The position numbers and the translations under genes are program-made. A stretch of DNA of 64,000 nt from Aulostomus chinensis (taxonomy: Eukaryota; Chordata; Actinopteri; Syngnathiformes; Aulostomidae): assembly GCA_037954235.1 (NCBI GenBank), contig JBBMOA010000007.1, forward strand, positions 2,672,001 to 2,736,000, in the 5' to 3' direction. Below the pieces are notes generated by a model. The model was not told the DNA's origin. It made no database searches and saw only the letters and a program-made list of their open reading frames with translations. This document shows, one piece after another, positions 57,094-64,000 of this stretch (the stretch's first letter is position 1; each line of letters opens with the position of its first letter).

Positions 57094-60000
57094 TGTGTCT
57101 GGCTGCTACGTTCAAAGAATATTTCCAAAGCATGTCCCAGCAGAGCAGAAAAAAGATTTGTTGAATGGGCTGTCTGTTTCCTCTCTGAGCGTTGGGGCCT
57201 CTCATACACTGGGAACCCCTGCTGGGTAGAGAGCTATGACCCCACGCCCCCGCATACCCCTGACCGGCTCCCTCTTGCCATGAACTACATTGACATAGCT
57301 AGAAAAACTACAAAATTGTTAATGTTTTCATGATACAGAACACGTGGTCATCGTATTTCCTGCTTCCTCATCAGGGTTTCGGCGAAAGGAGTTCCGGGGC
57401 AAGCTGGCAATCGCCATTACGGCTAACTTTATCAACAGGAACACGACGGCGGAGGCAAAGGTTGAAGAGATCAGCGGGGTGGCCTTCATCTTCAATCAGA
57501 AGTTCTTTCAAGACCTCAGAGAAGCAACAGGTATGTCACCGCCCCACATCAAACCGAGGACCTCATATTATTTTCGAGATAACGGTTTGATGCGACGCCT
57601 CGGGGCTGTCAGTGACCATAATGATTTGGAGCAGCCTAACTGACCACGTTTGTCACGCAAGATTATTGTTGTCTTTCTTCATGCCTGATGTGGCTCTGTT
57701 TATGCTGTGGAGCGGCCACAACCATGCACACATATATTCAGTACGAATAGAGTTTGTGCATAGCTAGAACCAGTGCAGCCAGTGGAGCTGGTGAAGAACT
57801 CTGCTCCACGCCGCTGACGGAACATTGTGCTCGTCCAGTGTGTTCTAGGCTCCAGGGTGCAGGCGAGAACATCTCCAGCTTGTTCCTTTTTACTCACTCT
57901 CCTGAATTTGTCCGCTCATCCAATTAAAATACTTAACATTAGGTTTGATGCCAATCCTGTCAAACTCTATTGCTGACATGGCAATGTCCCTGGGGGCTGC
58001 GGTTTGGTGCCGAGTCGCGTAATTGCACCTCTTCTCCTCTAATGACGACGTAACACTCCGCTGTGGCAAAAAGGAAAAGTGATGTGAATGTGTCTTTCTA
58101 TTGGTCTCTTTAGGTATTGACCTGGAAAACATTGTCTACTACAAGGATGACACGCACTACTTTGTGATGACTGCCAAAAAACAGAGCCTGCTGGAGAAAG
58201 GAGTCATTCTGCATGTGAGTGATCAAAGCCCACAGACAATAGTTGAAGCTCATTCAGTCTCTCGAGTAGACATGAAGACCGCACGCATGCACAGACTGAC
58301 ATCAGAAGTCTTTCTTTTAGTCTTCTATCCTCTCTGGTGTGGCCCAGTAACAGACTAATGGTCTAACCACGCCAGCAGAGGTCATCTAGTTCAAGGCAAA
58401 TCAGAAAACCAAGCCGCTCAATCAGCACCACCAGCCGGGCAGCTTGAACCAACCAGGGAGCTGCGAGCTGGAGGAATGTTTCTCCCACCGCCCTTTATGA
58501 AAACATGTCACTTTGAAAGCATGCAGTGATTTGATGCTACATGTTGGAGACACTTGTGAACGGCGCAGCTCATTCCTATGTAAGAGCCTCTTAATAGACG
58601 GAGAAATTTTACAGGCGTCGGCGCTTAAGGTAGTGCTCTGATGCGCAGTTGTTATCGCCAAACGTGATAAAGCTCAGCCCTGTAGGAAATTCCTCCTCTG
58701 CTTTTCTCAGCTTTTGTTGGTTGCTCTTCTAAGTGGAATTCTTCATGTCGGAGTAACTCGTGTTAGATGATAGCACCACCAGGTAACACTGGATCAGCGT
58801 CTGGAGAAGAACCTCTGCATTAGCACCAGACAGTAACGATGCTGTGAGCGAGCACGTCCGGATGAGTCCTGGCAGAAATCCTTTCACAATGATGTGTATT
58901 CACACCCACTTCAGATAAGAATATGTAAAGACCGCTTGCAGGTACCAGGTGTGCATTTGGGTCCAAATGTGATCTTTGTGGCTGAGAAGAAACATTCCAG
59001 TCTAATATTCAAGGCCGTTTATGTGTCAAGTTGCGGGAGCCAAGTGAGTTCCTTCATCTCGTGCCACGGCCACAGAAAATATGGATTTTGATTGCTCAGC
59101 TGCTTTTTAAAGTGATTTCAAAGGACCATGAATTTATTATGCTTTTGTTTTCATTCCTGTCATAGAAGCAGGCTCCTGCTACGTCATCTACCACTGTTTA
59201 TATCTACTCCCCTCAGCTTCAGCAGAACTCTAATAGCATCTTAATATGGATGAATAATATTCACTAATGTATTTGCATATTTTGTGCTGCAGGACTACGC
59301 GGACACAGAGCTGCTGCTGTCCAGGGCCAATGTGGACCAGGTGGCTCTGTTGTCTTACGCCCGCGAGGCTGCAGATTTCTCCACCAACCATCAGCTGCCA
59401 ACGCTGGACTTTGCCATCAACCACTATGGTCAGCCTGATGTAGCCATGTTTGACTTCACCTGCATGTACGCATCAGAGAACGCCGCCATGGTGCGCCAGC
59501 GCAGTGGCCACAAGTTGCTGGTGGCGCTGGTGGGAGACAGCCTGTTGGAGGTGAGACTCACTGAAGGCCTGACAGCTTTCCTGGATTGTTTCTGGATAAT
59601 CTGGCCGGTCTTTGGTCTGATTCAGCCCACCTGCCCAGATGATTGGAGGTTTAAGGTGGTTCCAGTCTTAAGCTTCTCAATCGGGGCACCCCAGTTTACT
59701 TTAAACATGTTTGACATTATTCTGGATGTAGTTTGCATCAGTATTTCTAAGCAGAACAACGTCGCTAATGAGAAGGCAGCCACTGAGCAGCTGAGAGTGT
59801 TGACAAGCAGCGATGAACGTTACAGACCTTAAACTTGTAGAGTGCCTGTGTGAGCTCGAGGGAAGAACATGTTTGAAACTTATCCTTTAGTGGGTGATGC
59901 AACCAAATTCAACAGTCAGGAATTTAAAGTCCTGTGAGTGTGCTTAGCTTTACAAGTTTTCCTTTTAGTCTTGCATCACAGTTGTTGTTTTTTCCATCCT

Positions 60001-60233
60001 CTGTTCGTCTGTGGCCATATTTGGTTGTTGACTGTGGTGCTGTCTCCAGCCCTTCTGGCCCATGGGTACTGGCATCGCCCGAGGTTTCCTGGCAGCCATG
60101 GACTCCGGCTGGATGGTGAAGAGTTGGGCTCAGGGAAAAACTCCTCTTGAGGTGCTGGCTGAGAGGTGGGGGTGTGGAAACACTGATGAAGCAAACTCAG
60201 TCAACCTCTTTCTGACACTCACATTCAAACATG

Positions 60234-60296
<63 letters not shown>

Positions 60297-61626
60297 CTGT
60301 ACTCACACACACCCTTTTATCTCTTAAGTGTTTTACTAGGAAATGTGCCTGTAAGAGATTTCAGGCCTCAGTCCCACCTCTGGTTGTACTAATTAGATAG
60401 GAAGCTCTCAGTGGAGCTCAGAAGCTCTCAGTGGAGCTCAATGGAATGTGACTTTTTGCTTCTGCCCTTTGTTCATGCGGTGCTTGTCTTCTATCCATAA
60501 CCAACACATTCAGACTGAAACTTGTTTCCTCTTTGCGCAGGGAGAGTATTTATCGTCTACTGCCTCAGACAACACCGGAAAACGTCAGTAAGAACTTCAG
60601 TCAGTACAGTGTGGATCCCACCACACGTTACCCCAATATTAGCCTTAACTTCCTCAAACCCAGCCAGGTGAGTCTGATCACATACTAATAAAGCAGTCCA
60701 TCCTTTTCTCCTGTTTTTCCTCATTTTAACAGCAGAATTACAAACCACAAATGTAGATTAGTGACAGAAAGATGCTGCGTTCTGAGGTTTTGGTGGCAAT
60801 GTTGAATTTGCAGGTGCGGCATCTCATGGACACAGGAGAATCCAGGGAAATGCGCATTGAAATAGAGAACGTGATCAACTCATCAACACCCAAACTGGCC
60901 AGGAATGGTTTGTATCTTTCCCACGATGAACACAAGATAAAGTGTTTTTAGTTTGTCTGAAGGCATTCCTTGATTGAACCACCAGTGTAGGAGTTGTTGC
61001 TGCAGTCCTCTTGCTGAAATGTAATTTTGAACTATTTTCACTTCAGACAATTACCTGCTTGACAAGCAGTTGCAAGGTAACCCCAAGTTCAAGTGCATGG
61101 TGTTGCTTTTCAGGGATTCCTAATAGTTTTAACAGTTTTATGGTGACCTGCTTTCTACTCATACCTGGATAATGTGGAATGATGGAATGTGGCGTTTTTT
61201 GCGTCTACTAACTCAGACTGGTTGCAGAATATTCTACATAAAACCCCCTAACCTCTCATTTGCATCCCTTACATCAGTCAAACATTTCCATCATTACGGT
61301 TGATAAAATGTCCTGATTGGCTGGTTGAAGCTGGTACTAACGTGGATGACGTGGCCATGAGATTACCCAGCAGGACAGATGTAGTACCTCCCCCAAAACT
61401 GTTGGTTTTCCGTGTTTAATGCTGATTCTGTTCAACCTACAACAAGTAACAAGCCTTTTATTGTCTCTTGCTCATCAGAATCCATCGCCCGCTCCAGCAA
61501 ACTGCTCAACTGGTGCCAGAGACAAACGGAGGGATACAGGAACGTTAGCGTTCGAGACCTCACCATGTCGTGGAAGAGTGGTCTGGCCCTCTGTGCCCTC
61601 ATTCACCGATACAGGCCAGATCTCAT
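54996..61626 (+). CDS. mical3: MICAL-family flavoprotein monooxygenase, N-terminal part, 11 coding exons (MICAL3-like)
   Basis: Coding exons are 55158-55436, 56189-56396, 56531-56647, 56741-56842, 57375-57530, 58114-58214, 59293-59550, 60050-60165, 60541-60667, 60814-60907 and 61479-61626. They give 568 codons plus two bases with every phase compatible. MICAL enzymes use FAD and NADPH to oxidise actin methionines and so disassemble filaments; MICAL3 also acts in Rab-dependent vesicle traffic and cytokinesis. Visible features are the FAD-binding GAGPCG at residues 98-103, Glu121 in LLEKRD, ADGRRNTL, the GD motif VGDSLLE at about 401-407, and Trp410 in FWPMGTG, a position important in MICAL1. 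A calponin-homology domain begins at about 521. MICAL3 fits better than MICAL2 (VLFDNFVQATTCKGTLKAF, HKLKSKLNYWKAKALWAKL). The rest of the CH domain, the LIM domain and the C-terminal coiled coil lie beyond the window. Confidence 0.93.
55158..55436 (+). CDS. mical3: mical3 coding exon 1
   Basis: ATG at 55158 has a good context (GAACATGG). It encodes a Gly-rich N-terminus, then HVLFDNFVQATTCKGTLKAF, the LKSKLNYWKAKALWAKLDKR block and YKKGRACTNSK, 93 codons in all. The donor is TCCAAG|GTCAGC at 55437. Confidence 0.95.
56189..56396 (+). CDS. mical3: mical3 exon 2 (FAD-binding motif)
   Basis: The acceptor is TTCTGTGGCCAG to 56188 and the donor is ATCA|GTGAGT at 56397. It encodes CLIIGAGPCGLRTAIELAF with the dinucleotide-binding glycines, EKRDAFSRNNVLHLWPF, and GAKKFYGKFCAGAIDHI. 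Confidence 0.96.
56531..56647 (+). CDS. mical3: mical3 exon 3
   Basis: The acceptor is CTTTGTTTGAAG to 56530 and the donor is GAAA|GTGAGT at 56648. It encodes (S)IRQLQLMLLKVALLLGIEI, VNVEFKGLIEPPEDQESE. Confidence 0.95.
56741..56842 (+). CDS. mical3: mical3 exon 4, ending at a GC donor
   Basis: The acceptor is GTTTTCTCAG to 56740. It encodes (R)IGWRAEVHPRTHPVNELEF, DVIIGADGRRNTLP. The frame joins exon 5 as NTLP-G-FRRKEF only if splicing uses CCAG|GCAAGC at 56843, a GC donor. Confidence 0.92.
57038..57090. repeat. (GT)n microsatellite in mical3 intron 4
   Basis: About 25 GT units, 285 nt before exon 5. Confidence 0.97.
57375..57530 (+). CDS. mical3: mical3 exon 5
   Basis: The acceptor is TTCCTCATCAG to 57374 and the donor is ACAG|GTATGT at 57531. 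It encodes (G)FRRKEFRGKLAIAITANFI, NRNTTAEAKVEEISGVAFIF and NQKFFQDLREAT. Confidence 0.96.
58114..58214 (+). CDS. mical3: mical3 exon 6
   Basis: The acceptor is GGTCTCTTTAG to 58113 and the donor is CAT|GTGAGT at 58215. It encodes (G)IDLENIVYYKDDTHYFVM, TAKKQSLLEKGVILH. Asp-Asp in YKDDTHY follows MICAL3 rather than MICAL2. Confidence 0.95.
59293..59550 (+). CDS. mical3: mical3 exon 7 (GD motif)
   Basis: The acceptor is TTTGTGCTGCAG to 59292 and the donor is GAG|GTGAGA at 59551. Its 86 codons encode DYADTELLLSRANVDQ, AREAADFSTNHQLPTLDFAI, NHYGQPDVAMFDFTCMYASE and VALVGDSLLE. Confidence 0.96.
60050..60165 (+). CDS. mical3: mical3 exon 8 (FWPMGTG)
   Basis: The acceptor is GCTGTCTCCAG to 60049 and the donor is GAGAG|GTGGGG at 60166. 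It encodes PFWPMGTGIARGFLAAMDSG, WMVKSWAQGKTPLEVLAE. Trp410 stacks near the flavin in related enzymes. Confidence 0.96.
60235..60296. repeat. (CA)n microsatellite in mical3 intron 8
   Basis: About 30 CA units. A tandem pair of GAAGCTCTCAGTGGAGCTCA follows in the same intron at about 60400-60440. Confidence 0.97.
60541..60667 (+). CDS. mical3: mical3 exon 9
   Basis: The acceptor is CTCTTTGCGCAG to 60540 and the donor is AGCCAG|GTGAGT at 60668. It encodes (R)ESIYRLLPQTTPENVSKN, FSQYSVDPTTRYPNISLNF and LKPSQ. Confidence 0.95.
60814..60907 (+). CDS. mical3: mical3 exon 10
   Basis: The acceptor is TTGAATTTGCAG to 60813 and the donor is AATG|GTTTGT at 60908, a weaker donor. It encodes VRHLMDTGESREMRIEIENV, INSSTPKLARN, the linker between the monooxygenase and CH domains. 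Confidence 0.92.
61479..61626 (+). CDS. mical3: mical3 exon 11 (start of CH domain)
   Basis: The acceptor is TCTTGCTCATCAG to 61478 and the donor is CTCAT|GTAAGT at 61627. It encodes (E)SIARSSKLLNWCQRQTEGY, RNVSVRDLTMSWKSGLALC and ALIHRYRPDL, the first half of a calponin-homology domain. It ends two bases into the Ile codon expected before DFDSL. Confidence 0.95.
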
Positions 61627-61655
61627 GTAAGTAGAGTGAATGAACATGAAGACTA

Positions 61656-61985
61656 CTACCAGAGGGGGGTGGAGCCTATCCCAGCAGCCCTCAGGTGAGA
61701 GGCGAGGTTCACCCTGGACGGGTCACCAGTCCATGGGAGGGCCAACACATAGAGACAGACAACCACTGGCTCTCCCAGCCACGCCTACGGTCAATTTAGA
61801 GTCTGGATTAACCTGGTCCCTCTTGATGTCTTTGGACTGTGGAGGAAGCTGGAGTACCAGAGAGAACCCAGCAGGAACAGGGAGAACATGGAGACTCACC
61901 CAGAAAGACCCCGTGCTCCAGCCCGGACTCAAATCCAGAACCTTCTTGCTGGGGGGCCACAGTGATGACCACTGCTCCATGTGCA
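61656..61985 (-). mobile_element. Teleost interspersed repeat, copy 3, inside mical3 intron 11
   Basis: It carries the same blocks as the copies at 49190 and 52164 (GACAGACAACCACTGGCTCT, GGTCAATTTAGAGTCTGG, AGGAAGCTGGAGTACCAGAG, AACCTTCTTGCTGGGGG) with small deletions. It begins about 30 nt after the exon 11 donor and lacks the CCATCC end. Confidence 0.85.
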
Positions 61986-62424
61986 GCTTAATTTGTTGGT
62001 TTTTTGGGGGGGGTTTGGTTAATTTGGTTATTATAATTATTTGTTCAAGAAAGTTGGAAAACTTATCTCTTGTCACATTAAGAAAACAAGCCTTTGAAAC
62101 ACTGAGGAATTTCCTGGTTCTGAGGGTTGATGCAGATTTGTTCTACTATTTTTGAAGCACTCAGAAATATGTCGAAAACTCTGCCAGGCATGTCCCCTCG
62201 GTGTTTGATCTGAGGGTTAAAATCGCTGCCATGCCTGGAACGAGAGCCCTGCTGTGTTTATGTAAGTTTGCTGGTGGCAAGTGATGTTTGAAGTCTGGTT
62301 GGAATCTTGTTTTTGGGGTAGTGTATCGCTGTTAATGAGGCAGCAGCTACCACTCGTAATGGCCTCGTGGGTCCCTGAACGAAGTCTTCCTCATATGCCC
62401 TCTACTCGCACACACACGCACACA

Positions 62425-62467
<43 letters not shown>

Positions 62468-64000
62468 AAGAACAGTCTCCCCCCACATCACTTAATGTTG
62501 TTAGTTTCTCTCTTAAGGCAATGCAGCAATTAACGTTGGAAGCTGTTAGTGTCCAAGTCCTGACTGACCCTTGTTTACCGGGTGGTGCAGCAGTTGTTGT
62601 GCTGCTGACGGGAGGAGCCGAGGGAGAGGGATGAGAGCAGGTACCCTGGGTAAACACCGGGTGCTTGTGCGCGTCTGTGGGGTTTGAGTGGACGGTCCAT
62701 TCTGTGCTTGTTCTCATGTTCTATTTATGCTTTTAAGTGGACAGTGCGTGCAGTTAAATTGTGTTTGCGGGTAATGGTAATGGTATGCTCAGCTAACAGT
62801 GTAATGACATTTACAGTAAAGCTTTCTCGACATGGAAAAGTAGCCTGCTGAACACAAATGCGTCTTCACTGAGGCTGTGGTCAGAGTAAAGATGCATTGT
62901 TTCAGTGTATTTAGTCAACAATACTGTCTCCATCAGCTGTGTGACACGTGATGCACTCATGACGACATTTACATGACCTCGTTTCACATTCAAAAGCAAC
63001 TCACTGAAGCACATTTTGTGACCACAGAGACGAGACTGGAACCAGCAAGACCAGGTTTGGCTGTCATTAGGAATGTATTGATTCTGAAAAGGAATTTCCC
63101 ACTTCAATGCCAGAATGATACAACACTAGGTTTGAGCGATATTCATGTTTAAATTACAAACTAACTCCTTTAAAATTCAAACTGAACTGTGTGTACCTGC
63201 TCTGTGACGCCCCTCAGTTCTGCCTTTGGTCCCTCTGTAACCGGTGAGAACAGCGTGTCGTGGTGAGCTGCACCTGGAGCTACTAGACTTGCTCCCTCCC
63301 AGTGTAATCATTCTGCCTCCCAACAGGGTTTAGATCAAGTTTAAGAAGACTGCAGGTGAGGTTCGAACAGATGTGGTTTTAGTCTCTGCTGTAAGTTCCT
63401 GTTCTGTTGGGGCAAACTGGGAACTGGTTCCTTTATTTTGCGCTTCACAGATGAGAACGGCAACCTGGCTGAGTGACTTTTGGCAGTTGAAATTATAGGA
63501 CCATATTTAAAGATATTCAGGCAAAATACTTTACTTTGTTGCACGAGGGTTAGTTTCATCTTTTGAGGCTCGGTTTGATGTCATGTTGACCAGCTGCAGC
63601 AGGACATAGGTGGTTCTCGGTAATCGTGTAGTCATGACAACTGAACGGGTCAGAATGTGGACCGATGCCTGCCTGCTGAGATCCAAGATACTGTACTGAT
63701 GGCCGTATTTGGATAGACTGCCCTTTCTTTCTCTCTCTCGCTCTCTATGACACGCACACACACGCACACAAAACATGTTTCTGGTCAATTCAATAACTAG
63801 TTTTCTAGTTTGGACATGACTGCATTCAGTATGTGATCAAATTTTAATGTCACATGTTTAATTGATGATGGTTTGTATCCAAAAGGTCAAAGGTCAGAAT
63901 GGTTGCAACATCATGGTCAGCAAAAACACTTTCTGCAATGTGATAACTTGTGAACAGAGGGGATACATTTAATACACTTTTAAAACAAATCAAAGTCTCG
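61986..64000. other. mical3 intron 11 to the window end
   Basis: The next expected coding block (DFDSLDE-like) was not found, so the intron continues past 64000. It contains a CA/CGCA array at 62408-62461 and, at 63884-63960, an AGGTCAAAGGTCA stretch resembling 3110-3250. Confidence 0.6.
62408..62461. repeat. (CA)n microsatellite
   Basis: CA units with several CGCA interruptions near the left end. Confidence 0.96.

Noticed and set aside
1..64000. A new multi-gene biological system
   Set aside because: The content is two familiar vertebrate genes separated by repeats. Nothing shows a coordinated set of unknown genes.

Overview
The window is vertebrate nuclear DNA, almost certainly from a teleost fish. 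Coding sequence is split into short exons with GT-AG introns, CA/GT microsatellites are abundant, and the interspersed repeats (hAT remnants, a tRNA-derived SINE, a degenerate LINE, and repeats beginning with CCATCCATCC) have a teleost character. Most of the longer open frames are not genes. They cross microsatellites or repeats, or are chance.

Two protein-coding genes can be supported, both on the + strand and both incomplete. Positions 808-5318 hold the last nine exons of a KIAA1549-family (UPF0606/DUF3827) membrane protein gene, ending in a TGA at 5316-5318; the 15-nt first exon is a prediction. Positions 54996-61626 hold the first coding exons of a MICAL-family flavin monooxygenase, closest to MICAL3. 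It runs from a 5'UTR exon and start codon at 55158 to the beginning of the calponin-homology domain, and leaves the window in an intron. In human, the paralogues KIAA1549L and MICAL2 both lie on 11p, so this KIAA1549-MICAL3 linkage may be a remnant of an ancestral gene neighbourhood.

The roughly 50 kb between the genes has no recognised gene. It holds mobile elements: a TTAA-flanked MITE with long inverted repeats (6020-6651) and a decayed relative (about 11686-12468), a tRNA-SINE (about 16043-16222), a LINE that lost its reverse-transcriptase core (about 17700-20190), a hAT remnant (about 41158-41998) and an internally deleted hAT with intact 8-bp target duplications (46672-47910). It also holds three copies of one teleost repeat (about 49190, 52164 and 61656; the third is inside a mical3 intron) and a 23-bp minisatellite (43509-43712). 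Several intervals look like promoters with noncoding first exons (9060-9307, 29760-30004, 33140-33385) and could be alternative 5' ends of mical3. One orphan 16-codon first-exon-like ORF sits at 11036-11083. A candidate enhancer at 50200-50560 carries a perfect PBX-MEIS site.

The clearest unusual points in gene structure are a predicted 15-nt microexon, two consecutive introns whose 3' splice sites abut long GT repeats, and a GC-AG intron in the MICAL gene. I see no CRISPR array, operon or obviously new multi-gene system. Exon boundaries were set by reading frame, splice consensus and remembered family sequence. Nothing was searched against a database.
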